In this document: positions 32,301-43,374 of the stretch, piece after piece | Layout of the letters: the number at the start of each line of letters is the position of its first letter | Numbering within the stretch: the first letter of the stretch is position 1 | Notes under the pieces: model-generated | Databases searched by the model: none | What the model saw: the letters and a program-made list of their open reading frames with translations, nothing else | What the model was told of the DNA's origin: nothing | Position numbers and translations under genes: made by a program | Source of the DNA: Akanthomyces muscarius | Lineage: Eukaryota > Ascomycota > Sordariomycetes > Hypocreales > Cordycipitaceae | Direction: 5' to 3' | Length of the DNA stretch: 64,000 bases | NCBI RefSeq assembly: GCF_028009165.1 | Contig: NW_026611617.1 | Location: 878,001 to 942,000, forward strand

Positions 32301-34576
32301 CTACGAGGACTCTGACTCGGCAATGGATGCCAACGCCGCGTTGTAAAAGGACCAGCATAGTTCAATGAAGAACGTCAAGTCATCCGAAGAGATGTCGGCC
32401 GTTTGGAGGGACTCAATGAAGGCGTAGAGATCCTGGAGGTCATAGGACGACTTTGACGCGCACGCATGGCAAGCCAGCACAAAAAACGGCGCGAACGGTA
32501 AGAGAAGCAAGTTCCTACATACATTAACGGAGTCCACCGTCGTGCGAAACAGCCCAGTATGGCGCAACTCACCAATTTACATATGCTGTAGCGCTATAGC
32601 GGCCTAGGTGCATCAGCGGGCTGCACTCAACATGAATGCTGAGCGCTCTCCGCGCTTCTTCGAGGCTTGTATGCGAGAACTGCCCGCCAAAATCGGCAGA
32701 AGAGGCACTAAATTGACTGACGAGCGTGAGTGCGATGAAAAGGTGCATTTCATCGCCCTTTACAAAGTTGTGCACTTGGTGCGAAGTCTCCGCGTTCCTG
32801 ATGTCGCTGTAGCTGTCGCCACGTCCCGCCATCCATCCCAGCCGGAGGTCTTGGCAGAGGGAGGCCAAAGATTCAGCGCGTCGCGACATCTCCGGCGACG
32901 GGCACCTGCATGCTTCCGGACTGAACCTGCTCGTCGCTTAATAAAAGTCTCCAACGTGGAGCAAAACAAGGGGTGACAAACAGTTTTGTGTAAATACGTC
33001 CCTCTAGCATGGCAAGATGGATCCATGATGCGGAGAGTGCCAATGGTGCAGGGGCCCCAAAGCCGTCAAATTGGAAATGCGGTTCCAGCGTTATGTTGTA
33101 CTCGTGCATGCCAGAGGCGGGACCGAGCTTCAGGCATAAACACTTTTCTACTGTATAGATGCTCCAGTAGAGAAGCTGGTGGATGGCGGATGTCTGTGTT
33201 GGCGCGACCACGCTAGGCGGATGGTACGCCCATGGATGACACACCTGAGCCGCTTTGGTCGCCAGGTACTGTGCAAGTCGCGGCTTCGATGCAGTGATTC
33301 CATATAGAGCCTAGCACACGTCAGTCTATGCAATCTGCGAAGATGCGGGTCGGCCTAACGCCAAGCAGCAGCGACTGCATGTTCTCCGTTGTCGCAGGCA
33401 CAAAGAACGGCAGGGTGGCTATTCCAGCCTCGATATTGAGCTGGCAGGTGTCGATGTACGGCACGTACTCCTCGCCCCCCTCTCCCCTTTTGCACGAGTT
33501 GGAGTGTGCCTCTGTAAAGACAAAGTAGAAGAGGACGTGTATAGTGATGAAAGCGAACTTGGATACCACGTCCGGTCGAGAATAGAGGCTGAAGCATAGC
33601 GTTGCCGCATCATCCACGCCTGCAAGCGAACAGATCATGGTGAAGAGCGTCGGGACGGTCGAGTCTAACACCGTTTCAGCTTGCATTTACCATAAGCATA
33701 TCATGTTCAATAGGACGAGGCGTTACCAAGAACATCAGCAAGTGTCTGTAGAGCAGCCTCTCGAGGTGGCAAAGCTAGGTTCATGAGGCGGTCGGACGGA
33801 ATCTTAGTAGCCGTATCAAACTCAGGTCGCTTCGCATTAGGAGAACTGCGCTGATCGATGAAATATTGCGTTCTGCCGTTAATAAGCTGCTCTATCTTGG
33901 TCAATGCGGCTTCGAACGAACCACCGCGGCCATGCGATTGACTGTTCTGGGGGAGTTGCCTGATGAATTGTAGGGAGAGCATGGCCTGTCTAGCAAGACC
34001 ACGGCTCTCGTACACATCAACCTCGGCACAAGTCACTACCCCAACCAAAGTTTCGGGCTGTAGCGCATCGGCATTGAAGGCCTGTGAAGTGTGCGAGTCA
34101 CTGCCGAGCCTACCTGCAGACAGAAGCCCTCCGATAAAGCCGGCAACACTGTCGACATGACCTGCAATGGTATCTATCTTGTGCTCACTATGATGACGGA
34201 ATACGCGTCAGCAATCAACCACGGGCCGCTCACGTTAATGACATGATGCCGTGTACTCAGGTGCAGGACCTTACAACTGGGAAGAGGCATGGCCCCTTGG
34301 CATCGAGTCGCTCAGCTCCAGCCCTTGTCCAGTAGTGGTGCAGAACTGATTGGCGACTTGGCATGCCGTACAAGGCCAGTCTCTGCTACATCGTATCTTT
34401 GTCAATGGCCCGTGTTAGTGACCATATGAGGCCGTATGTATTGATTGAGTCGTCATCGCGTTACCTTTCGCCGCCGGCACTGGTCGCACTATATGGCCAG
34501 TCAGCGGGTCAAAATTCTGCTCCAGCAGCGGCAGCAGCCGCGAGTGAAGAGGCCTCACAGCTGGCCTGTCAGCCAT
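32301..34576 (-). CDS. Zn2Cys6 transcription factor with fungal middle homology domain
   Basis: Eight exons on the minus strand: 34559-34576, 34465-34488, 34275-34396, 33727-34187, 33360-33679, 32982-33310, 32573-32926 and 32301-32514, total 613 aa. The zinc cluster appears only after splicing two tiny exons (18 and 24 nt): CDQCRRRK + IRC + CTACQVANQFC, spacing C-x2-C-x6-C-x5-C-x2-C-x6-C. The start MADRPA has context CACCATGG. The Fungal_trans domain follows (CQLNIEAGIATLPFF, LLLGALYGITASKPRLAQYL, then LLYWSIYTVEKCLCLKLG). Introns range from 47 to 87 nt. One donor is GTTAGG and one is GTTTGT, both weak, but every join is in phase. In tandem with a bHLH gene 559 bases upstream; the two may form a regulatory pair. 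Confidence 0.8.
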
Positions 34577-35135
34577 GGTGCCATGGGCGGAAGGCTTTCT
34601 CAATTTGAGGTATTCGACGGCCGCAGGTAGCTCGTTACTTTACAAACAATGACAAAAGCGCGGGATGCTCTCGCGACTGGGTTGGACGAGCTTGACGAGG
34701 ATTTGTAAACGGTTGTGCTAGCTGGCCCTACAAGCGGACCCAGGCAAGGCTAGGCGGGGTCGTGGCTGTGCGATTTAGGTTTGCTAGTCAGTGTACTACA
34801 GTCTACGCGTGTCAGCAAGCACAACGCCTCTGTCTAACCCGATGGACGGGCAGACAACTGGTACCACTCGGGTGCCTACAGGCGAAGATGAGATTGTGCG
34901 CCCACACACTAGGAGGGTATCTTGTTTTGGATGAATTGTAGATTGTTCTACTAGCCCTTAACAATGTGAACCTTTGTCACTTAGAAAAAGCCGCTGCTAT
35001 ATGATGGGCCAAGCCAGGATAAGGTCTTTGCTCTGCTTGTGGATCTTAGTGTTTGGCTAAGGTGCAGCTACTGGCGGCCTAAGCTCTACTCTGCGGCCTG
35101 CCTCCGCAGTGATGCACGACTGTTGCCATCTGTTC
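34577..35135. other. Intergenic between two tandem regulators
   Basis: About 560 bases containing the promoter of the Zn2Cys6 gene and the 3' UTR of the bHLH gene. Nothing else recognised. Confidence 0.45.
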
Positions 35136-36467
35136 TCACTCTGTTGAAGGTTCCAGTTTTTGCATCTCGCTAATTCTTTGCATGAGAAAGTAGTTTCTCG
35201 ACTGCAGCAGCTCATTGGCATTTTCTAGTCTGTGGATGTAACTAGTTGCCTCACTGAGTACCAACCCCTATCAAGCGTGAGTACCTAGTTGAAGTAGCAG
35301 TAGAAGGGAGAATGCGGATGCTTACCTTGGGGACCGATGGCTCTTGCACTGCACGTTCCTGAGAGGAACCTGTTCTCTCTGAATTTTCCCTCAAAGATGG
35401 TACAGCCGCGCGAAGCTCTGCAAATCTCTCCTTAAGTCCATTTCGATATCTTTGCTCAACCTCCTTCGTTTGAATGCTGCCACGGCGTCGGCTATGTCCT
35501 TCCATGTAATGTGCGGTCTTTTTCGAAAGCCTATTTTGCTCATGACTCGACAGCTTACGCCCTTTTGTGGGAGAATTTGCTGCAGGAACTGCATGGGAAG
35601 AAGCTGCTCGTGGTGCGGATGTGTTATATTGCTGCACAGAGCGACCCCTCGCTTCCGCCAGGGAAGAAGTACTTCCACTCGGCGATGGCAGCAGTTTTCG
35701 GAAATAAGGAACCGCCACCTGATTGCCGCACTCCTGGGAGCTTTCTTCTCTAGGTGATGGAGGTGGGGAAGCCTGCATAGCCGTAAAAGAATTTGGCTTC
35801 AACGACGTACATGTCTCCCAGTCGGCTACGTCGGGGGGTGCTAGAGTAGAGCAGCTTTCCGAGCTATTGCTGAAAGATAGCCGTCTCTCCGGGCCACCGG
35901 CTGAGCAGTCAGTACTAGCAATCAAGCTTCGGTTTCCCTCTGTGAATGGATCTTGACAACAGCTGTTGTCACTGACGCTAAACGTGTAACGGATAGGCTG
36001 GGCAGCAAATAAATTAAACTGCTCGGATGAGTTTAATGCGCATGGTTCCCTGGGTATGTCATCAGTACAAAACAGAGAATGACATAGAAGCGCTTTTAGG
36101 AAAAGAATGCTATGGTTCTTTACCTGTGCTTGGTCGAGGGAAAGATGGTTGTATCATCATCGCGGCTAGCGTTGCTTACCGCATGTGCCTGTAGCCCTTG
36201 CATAGAGAATAACATTGTGGCGGCAGTCGTGGCATTTTGCGAGTGCAGATTCAACTGAGGCCACTGTTGCAGCTGAGAAACGTCATGACTGCCGATACTC
36301 CCTCGCTGCTGCAGTTCCCAGTCGTGAGACCGAACAAACGGTATCGCCTGTGGATCAGCATGTACAGCGAAGCTATTCCCACAGCAAACATACAAAGGAT
36401 CGGCAATTTGATCAGTGACACTGTTTATACTCGGGTCGGACTCCTGGAGGGACTTGTGCAAATCCAT
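35136..36467 (-). CDS. bHLH transcription factor (SREBP-like helix 1)
   Basis: Exons 36124-36467, 35326-36049 and 35136-35267 (introns 74 and 58 nt) give 399 aa. The first 260 residues are Ser/Gln-rich and unstructured. Helix 1 reads VEQRYRNGLKERFAELRAAV, with the Tyr typical of SREBP-type bHLH proteins. The loop is long, and helix 2 plus the leucine-zipper-like tail come from the last exon (LSEATSYIHRLENANELLQS). The exon 2-3 join was chosen because only acceptor TTGATAG gives a complete helix 2. The basic region is odd: KKTAHYM precedes a 14-residue stretch before VEQRYR, so the usual H-x3-E spacing is broken. No membrane segments follow, unlike full-length SREBPs. Start at 36467 is the first ATG in frame. 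Confidence 0.75.
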
Positions 36468-37320
36468 TGGGCAGACGACTTGAGCCAGCAAACGCTTGGT
36501 GAGGCGTGTCTCATGCAACTGTCAGAAGCTATGTCCAAGCTTCATGAACTATGCAAAATTTATTTGATCTTTGGCTTCACATGACTAAGCGCGGCACTGC
36601 TAACGTGCCCTAAGTAAATACTAAATAGATTTCCTACAGCCCATATACCAGGCGAGGCTCGCACTGTCCTACCTTTGCAACGGTCTGGAGGGACTAACCA
36701 AGTACCTTAATGCACAAGTCCCCACTTACCCCAGGTTGGGTCCTTCTCCAGGGAGCAAAGGTTTGGTAGCGGTATTGGCTTTGCTTCGAGCGAGACGGCA
36801 GTAGCGTAAGACAAGCACTGTGCTGCCTATTGAGCCAAAGGGGACATTAAACATGCAAGTCTTGTTGGCTGAATGAAAGCTACAATGCTGAGAGGGTATT
36901 CAAGGAACAGTCAGTGAAGCTTGCTTTGGTTTGGAGCTCTTTTGATCCGTAGGCTTGCGGACATTGTATTCAACTCGTAATTGCTGATTTTTTCAATTAC
37001 CATGTCAACTATCGGCGTAGAAATCTTTCCATACAGCGGCGATCAAGATCGGCCGATCTCCAAGAGTGTCAGACAGCCGTCTGAAATGAGCGGACTAGAC
37101 AATAAAGCTGCCATGCTTCGTCCATAATGGACAGAGAATTGATAAGTCAAACCCGTGCGACCAATAGAAAAATAAATACTAAGCTCAACGGCCGTTTGTC
37201 CCCTCACCATTTGCCCGACTCTCGTCCATCGTGGCTACAGGGAGACCTTCGAAAATCCAGCAAGCCGATTGATTCGTCATATGCTAGGTCGCATTTCCCG
37301 GGTAAAACGCGACTTGTTGG

Positions 37321-37356
37321 AGCTGAAAAGCTGGAAAAGCTGGAAAAGCTGGAAAT
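37321..37356. repeat. 9-bp tandem repeat, about four copies
   Basis: Unit AGCTGGAAA repeated four times with one deletion in the first copy. Non-coding context. Confidence 0.85.
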
Positions 37357-37614
37357 AAGAACGATTGCAAAGGAGCTTATACGTCTATGCATTTTGTGTG
37401 TTTATCAGCATCAGACCGTAACCAACTCCACGGCGCCTGGTTCACTTCGCAGGTAGTGGTGGCATACGAGCAAGACTTGCACGCTCCTTCGATTACGCAT
37501 TGCCAAAGCTAATCAGTCCAGCCATGACTGTTTCCGAGTGCGATAGTCAGTCCACACCGATGACGTTGTTCCTGGGGAGTATCGAGCCGGACCTGAAAAG
37601 GGCCAGGGTTTGCT

Positions 37615-37913
37615 GGCCGCCCGCGGGCGGAAATTGACAGGTGGACCTCGCGTAAAAAGTAACAGCATCTCTCCATTCACGGCTAAATGTCAGTGTGCCA
37701 CATTCTTCTACTGCGGAGTCTGGCTGGCGGACTTTGACTTCAAGTAGGCCGAAAAGAGGCAGGAGCCCGAACGTCATGGCTGTGCGAGCCCCGAACCCGA
37801 GCCAGCTGACCACTTTAATGGACAGGCACAGATTCTTGGTTGGTGAAGTTTGCAATTTGATAGGGCTCTGCTTGACGCGAGATCCACTTGCCGATCTCCG
37901 CCCGCGGGCATCC
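37615..37913. repeat. Imperfect inverted repeat, 38-bp arms
   Basis: 37615-37652 and 37876-37913 are reverse complements at about 31 of 38 positions, both carrying the GC-rich core CGCCCGCGGGC. Almost all differences are transitions. The 223-base spacer is non-coding. It could be a decayed foldback element. Confidence 0.5.
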
Positions 37914-39477
37914 GTCTCGCCAGTCAAAGTTACGCTAACGATTACCGTTCCAAACGAGGTGCAAAGATTCAGCTTCCCCACCTAAGAGCTTGCACGAGGT
38001 TTCGGCAGGTCTCGAACAGCCCAGCGCTAGGCTTGTATGATATTGGGCTAATCTAAGGAGAATTTGCCGGCCGAGTGTTAGAGAGCGGAGTTTGCCTCGG
38101 GGAAACAAGCTCAGTGGGTGGAGGGTTGGGAAGGCTGGTGGCTTACAGGGTAGGAGTTATTGGTTGGACCACGTCACCGTCCATCCCCAGCTACCTTACC
38201 GGTTCTGCCATGCAACAGTCTTGTCGGACTTCTGGGTGGAGAACAAAGCCCGACAAAATCACCAATATTCCAGCTGCGTTCCTTGGATCAAGATAGACAC
38301 GTGGGAAGCTAATTGAACGACGAGAATGGCCAGAACGGTCTCGAACGGTCCAGTACACCTGGCAGCGTTGACTCATCCGTTGCGGGGACCATGATTACTC
38401 CGCAATGCAGGTTTCGGCTTTGACTACGGCCCAGGCATCCATTACTAATTAACACGATATTATATATTATCGCGGCTAGTGTTTAGAGGCTGCAGCTCTC
38501 TTTCAGATCGATAGTGTACCCTGGTGGTATTTTGTCACGGCAATTCCGTCTAGCCTCAGCACGTTGGCACCAGAGGGAGGGGCTCGGGTTCTGGCCGTGT
38601 ATTAAGAGCCACGTTGCAAATCAGCCGTATCATTGGGTTGGCTACTCGTGCTCCCCCAGGTGGAGATTGGCATGCGGACCGCCTAAATGAGCAAGTTAAT
38701 TACCAGACCGGCCATGTCTAGACCATGGTGTGGCAGCTGAGACTCGTAAAATCCATCGAAGTTCAGGACACAGTCTCTCAGAATTCGGTGTTCTACTTGC
38801 ATCAACGTTCATTGTCAGCCTACACTTTTAGCTCTCCGTGGAAGATGATGTTGTAGGCTTTAACAACCAGGGCAGCTATCTAGTTTAATAGCGTACAGCG
38901 TCGGCTCAACAACGATGCCTCCTACAACAAGGGGTAAATAAAGATGTGGCAAAATAAGGAGGATCCATATGCGGGCTAAAAAATCTTTCTTCCAGCCATA
39001 TCCTTGTGGCTAGTGGGTGTCTTGTGTACGCCGTATGCAATTCAGGTATGATAGAGAGGCTATGCTCTAAGACAGCTGGGCCTTAGGCAGAAGAGGGCAT
39101 AATATATCAGCCTTTTTCGCTCATGAACGTGGGGCCCTGCCAGCCTTATATGTGTCGAGACGGCTTCTATAGTTTCAAACTTCCAGTCAGTAATTCTCTT
39201 CAGGCAGAGACCGCTATCTAACAGGCCCGTAATGATACTGAATCCATAATGAGAGACGAGGTAAGGCTGTGCAGATAGGTTGTGCCTACGGTCTGTTGCA
39301 ACAAATGGGTGGCGACGTGAGAAAAAGAAGGATTCAATTGATTAAAGAAGTAAAATGAGAAATAAGAACCTCATGATTCGCTTGGGGTAACATGTGTCCC
39401 GGCTCCGCTGCTTTCGAATTACACTACCCCACGATCACCGCTTAGACAAGCGGCAGATATTTCATTATCACAAGCCG

Positions 39478-40763
39478 CTACGGCGCGGTCGGCTTCCTGG
39501 CGTATACGTTCCTCCTGTCAAAAACAACGTTAGATGTGTCCAAAATGTCCAAGGCATACACTTACACGTAGTAGTAGGGTTGCAGATTGGTATCCATTAT
39601 TGCGCCTCGCATCTCGGCCACAAACACCTGTACACGCTCATAATCCCATCCCATAATGCTATGAAGCATGAACAAAGCAAAGCCCTCCAGGCTGACTACC
39701 ATGAATGCAAGATTGTAGATGCCAATGTCTCGATCCCTTGCATCGCTGCCCCAGCCCCCGACTGGTACTCGGCGCGTCTTTTCGATAATGCTCACGTAGC
39801 CAACTCGGCGCAGCATGGAACGCATGACACCCTTGACGCCGATGCGCAATGTTTTACCCATGCGCTCGCCGGCTTCGTTGAACGTATCAGCCCACCTATG
39901 GAAAATGTGGTCGGGATCATCTCGTATATGAGGCACGCGGCTGTAGAGGCGAGTAGTAAACTCGAAATGCTCGATCCAGCCGCCGGGCTGGAGAGACCTA
40001 TAGGCCTGTTGGTAAAGACGACGCCAATCCGCAACGCTACCTCCCAGAGAACGAATGTGCACAAGATCAAACCGTGAAGGGCCAAACGTCCAGTCCAGCT
40101 GCACATCATCAATCTGGAAAAAGCAGTTCGGCGGCACCCAGCATGGCTGAATAGCACTGATGTCGGTGCCAATGATGTGGGTTTCCGGGAACCTGTCGGC
40201 TACATTGATAGCCCAAAGGCCTGTGCCCGTGCCCACGTCTAGAATCGCTTGCGGAGGCTCGACGATAGGCGCTTCGAACAGGCGGTCGCCTAGTAGCATT
40301 GTGATGAACTCGTGAGCAAGGTCTAGACCATCGCTTTGCGTTTCATCATTGGGACCCCAGTACTCTGTGGCTGGGGAGACTTGGTACGTGCGGCCGTAAA
40401 GGGTTGTGTAGCTGTACACGCTTTCTTCCACGGTCACCGTTGAGGAAGCGATGCTTTGAGGTCGGGGAGTCAAAGTTAGCTCTATGAGTCCAGATCGAAA
40501 CAAAAATGAACTGGAGATCGAACCTTGCGTCGTCGCCTAATGCGGAGCCACCAGAAGTGGTAGAAGTGTCCGCCTGTGGTCCGGAAGAGACCATTAGTCC
40601 TTTCTCCAGATTGGGGCGAGCTGCAGGAATTTTCGTTGCTTCTTACCAACTCGGTGTCAGCGTTGACAGAGCCCACTTTGGCCTCGTCTTCAGTGCCCAC
40701 ATATGATAACGGTACGGGTGACGACGACTGCTTGCGCGCGCTCGCCGAGTTCGCGCTGGCCAT
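39478..40763 (-). CDS. LaeA-like SAM-dependent methyltransferase
   Basis: Class I methyltransferase of the fungal LaeA/TAM-domain group. Exons 40647-40763, 40524-40573, 39566-40453 and 39478-39514 give 363 aa; introns are 73, 70 and 51 nt. Motif I is ILDVGTGTGLWAINVADRFP, followed by IGTDISAIQP and FDLVHIRSLGGSVADW, all standard for the group. The tiny last exon supplies NVYARKP, the C-terminal VYxRKP signature, which validates the splice. The N-terminal 50 residues are Ser/Ala-rich. Intron 2 uses donor GTTCGA with a good branch site (GCTAAC). Many paralogues of LaeA exist in each genome; most modify metabolites or have unknown roles, so a global regulatory function should not be assumed. Neighbours are a DUF7704 protein and an NmrA-like protein. 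Confidence 0.9.
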
Positions 40764-41294
40764 GGTGACAACGCGACGATGAGGTTGCAGGACCTTAAGT
40801 TGATCAGAAGGGGCGTCGTGTCTCGTCCAGTTTGATCGGATGGAGGGTATCAGGCAACATATGTAGAGTAATAAGGTAGCTAGACATACCAGTCGCACAG
40901 GGGCTGTGCCGCTCGGGGGTGAACACGGCCCTCATATAGCATAGGGCAATCACACAACCCACATTCAGGGATGATGTTAGAATCAAGGGTACACCAGATG
41001 TCCCAGTTACTTAATTGAACTCTCCAGTACATAGCTTGTATATTCTCAACTCTGACTCTTCTTATTCACTCTAAAATACAGGTGCGCTAGCGGCTGATGT
41101 AGAAAGGAGCACAACACGGGCCATCGGAACAGCGCTGCGGCAGGGCCAAGCAGCTAGTCACGCAACAAATCAGTGCCAAAAGCCTTTGTGCCCACTGTAG
41201 CACTACAGAGGTGCAAGATGACGGCCACTAAGTAAGTAAGCATTCCAGGCGAAAGACCAGCAGCAGATGACACTATCCTGTATCCGGTTTCTCA
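40764..41294. other. Intergenic
   Basis: About 530 bases between the methyltransferase start and the DUF7704 stop, both minus. No gene or element recognised; promoter of the methyltransferase expected. Confidence 0.45.
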
Positions 41295-41765
41295 TCAGCA
41301 CTCTTTCCTTCCCGCCACCACCCCCATGTCCGTCCCAAGGACATCACCAAACAGGTACATTGTTCTCATAGTACACAAGAATAGAGGAATGGCAATATTC
41401 CCCCAATTGGCCACACCCCAAGATGCAACATCGACGACTTTACCAAGGCCCATGCACCACATGGTAACCCCAAGGTGGCCCAGATCCCCCCACCATAATG
41501 CTGTCAACAGTGCTCTGACTACTTTGGCGTCAGTGGTCGAGTAGAAGACGTAGAGCTCGATGACGGCCACAAGCAGAAACAGGTTGCTCAGCTGATAGAG
41601 CAGTATTGTCTCGGACGGGAGGAGATTGTGCGACGCGGGCAGACGGGACTGGCTGACGACGTAATAGGCCGGTGACAGTGAGGTGATGGCAAAGGCCAGA
41701 ATCAGTATGGCGGGCTCGACGACGCCGAAAACATAGCGCGGTATAGACGGCAGCGTGGACGCCAT
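41295..41765 (-). CDS. DUF7704 family membrane protein
   Basis: 156 aa, single exon, with four hydrophobic helices (about residues 8-28, 50-75, 85-105 and 118-138). The pattern SIPRYVFGVVEPAILI, then YYVVSQ, then LYQLSNLFLLVAVIELYVFY, then WWGDLGHLGVT, then WGNIAIPLFLCTMRTMYLFG follows the small fungal DUF7704 proteins. Their function is unknown, although some occur in biosynthetic clusters. The ATG at 41765 is selected because family members begin with this MASTLP-type peptide; upstream ATGs would add 33 residues containing a further hydrophobic segment. Divergent from the NmrA-like gene across 544 bases. Confidence 0.8.
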   Translation of the reverse strand: MASTLPSIPRYVFGVVEPAILILAFAITSLSPAYYVVSQSRLPASHNLLPSETILLYQLSNLFLLVAVIELYVFYSTTDAKVVRALLTALWWGDLGHLGVTMWCMGLGKVVDVASWGVANWGNIAIPLFLCTMRTMYLFGDVLGTDMGVVAGRKEC

Positions 41766-42309
41766 CTCAGTCGCGGCTCGCTGTCGGGTGATGATTAATG
41801 GCGTGCTGTTGTAAAAGATGAAGATGACTAGAGAACCACAGTATACCGCGAGGTACAAAAGCAATATAAAACAAGATTTTCATGGCCTGGCAGATTGGTG
41901 TATCTGGGCAAAGGTCAACCTTTCGATCACTAAGTTGGAGTTTCCGCCGCGGCGGTCCAAGTTTGCGGACTTTCCGTTGCTTCGCCACTTCCATGTATGG
42001 CTGGCGTCAGTGCTCCACCTGAAAATGGGTCGGCGGTAAGATAGCAATGGCCTGATATGCTGTAGACAAGTATGGGTTGGCAGGAGATTTGCCCTTCTCT
42101 ACCAGAAGCGTCATGCAGGAGCGGACTGGTGCGGGTTGGCGTCGGAAAAAGAAAACAAAAGGAAATTACGGCCATGGCGCCCCAGTGCAACCAACTATAT
42201 ATCATGCTCATTTAATTAACTTTGCCCATGTCCTTCTGACAACAGCATCAACTGTGTGCAGTCTCAGTCCTTCTCGAGCTCCCAGATTTCATACCCTCTC
42301 CTCACCATC
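41766..42309. promoter_or_regulatory. Divergent promoter region with TATA box
   Basis: Shared upstream region of the DUF7704 gene (-) and NmrA-like gene (+). A TATATA element at 42196-42202 lies about 110 bases before the NmrA-like ATG. Confidence 0.55.
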
Positions 42310-43374
42310 ATGCCCGTGCTTGCCATTGCGGGGGGCACCTCTGCGAGCCTCGGTCGGGCCATTGTATCTGCCATTATCTCTTCTCAAGCGACCGCAGCTT
42401 GGAGCACCGTGATTCTCTCGCGCAGCTCAAACCGGCCCCTCTGGCTCCGTGCCATTGACGGTGGAGGAGTGCGAACCCAGATTCGCACCGTTGACTATCT
42501 CGACATTGACTCTGTTGCGGCTGCCCTTGACAATGTCCACACCCTCGTCTCCGTCGTCTCCGCCGTGGATGGAACGCAGGCGCGGGTCCAAATCAACCTG
42601 CTCGACGCCGCCATCCAAGCCGGATGTCGGCGGTTCGCCCCCTCCTACTGGGGCTTCGGACCCCTTGGATGGGAGAACATCTCTTTCCTGAAGGAAACGG
42701 GAGATCCAGTTTGGAAGGCATGTTCGGACAGCAAAGACAAGATTGAGTGTGCCAAGTTCAACGTTGGAACATTCATGAACTACCTCGGCCATGGGATATA
42801 CCCCAATCCAGCGGCTGCCTCCATCGACGAAGCATCAGAGCTCAAGGCGCTGCAGAACGGACATGGCTATAGTCCTGGCGAGGATGCTGCCTGCCAGGGT
42901 CTCCAGAGGCAAGGTGACCTCAAAGATGGGTCGGGCGGCCTACTTATTGGCATCAAGAACGCCATTGCAGAGCTGCCGGTCAAAGAGGCCGGGCAGTGGC
43001 CTCGCATCACGTTGACATCTTTACGGGACGTTGGCAAGTTCTTTGCGGCGTCGCTAAGCTTGTCTACGTGGGAGGAGGAAATGACAATGGTGGGCGAGAC
43101 CTTGACAGTCGGAGAGCTGTTGACAGAGGCTGAGGCTGCGACGGGGAGAAAGTTCTCCATCACTACATTTACCAAGGACAGCTTGCTGGAAAGGAGGAAG
43201 ACCCTGGGGCCGGATGACTTTGACGAGCTGTTGTGGACAGATCTCAAGCTTGCCTATGTCAGGGATCTAGACGATGAAGCGGTGCTGCGGCCGGTCGTGA
43301 ACAGGCTCTGCCCCGAGGTGCAGCCCGAGTCTGTTCGGAGCTTTTTGCAGGCCCATTGGAAGGTTGTTTCCTAA
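42310..43374 (+). CDS. NmrA-like NAD(P)-binding protein (isoflavone-reductase type)
   Basis: 354 aa, single exon. Residues 1-25 form the dinucleotide-binding strand and glycine loop (LAIAGGTSASLGRAIV). Later blocks fit the family: HTLVSVVSAVDG, AAIQAGCRRFAPSYWGFGP, and TSLRDVGKFFAASL. This fold includes redox sensors such as NmrA/HSCARG and reductases of phenylpropanoid or fungal metabolites. The SYWGFGP segment is where many members have SEWG. Start at 42310 follows ACCATC and sits downstream of a TATA box. A decayed 95-bp copy of its 3' third lies 4.4 kb downstream. Part of a three-gene patch with the LaeA-like and DUF7704 genes. Confidence 0.88.
   Translation: MPVLAIAGGTSASLGRAIVSAIISSQATAAWSTVILSRSSNRPLWLRAIDGGGVRTQIRTVDYLDIDSVAAALDNVHTLVSVVSAVDGTQARVQINLLDAAIQAGCRRFAPSYWGFGPLGWENISFLKETGDPVWKACSDSKDKIECAKFNVGTFMNYLGHGIYPNPAAASIDEASELKALQNGHGYSPGEDAACQGLQRQGDLKDGSGGLLIGIKNAIAELPVKEAGQWPRITLTSLRDVGKFFAASLSLSTWEEEMTMVGETLTVGELLTEAEAATGRKFSITTFTKDSLLERRKTLGPDDFDELLWTDLKLAYVRDLDDEAVLRPVVNRLCPEVQPESVRSFLQAHWKVVS

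Larger units (their letters stand above)
36468..39477. other. Gene-poor interval of 3 kb
   Basis: No supportable gene. It contains a 9-bp tandem repeat (37321-37356), an imperfect 38-bp inverted repeat pair (37615-37652 / 37876-37913) and a short AT-rich patch near 38450-38480. A 144-codon minus frame at 37547-37981 lies across the inverted repeats, has no motif and is mirrored by open frames on the other strand. Confidence 0.5.

Noticed and set aside
37547..37981. 144-codon minus-strand frame
   Set aside because: Spans an inverted repeat pair and overlaps open frames on the other strand; no motif.
39394..40077. 227-codon plus frame opposite the LaeA-like gene
   Set aside because: Antisense shadow; the minus-strand spliced model has all methyltransferase motifs.
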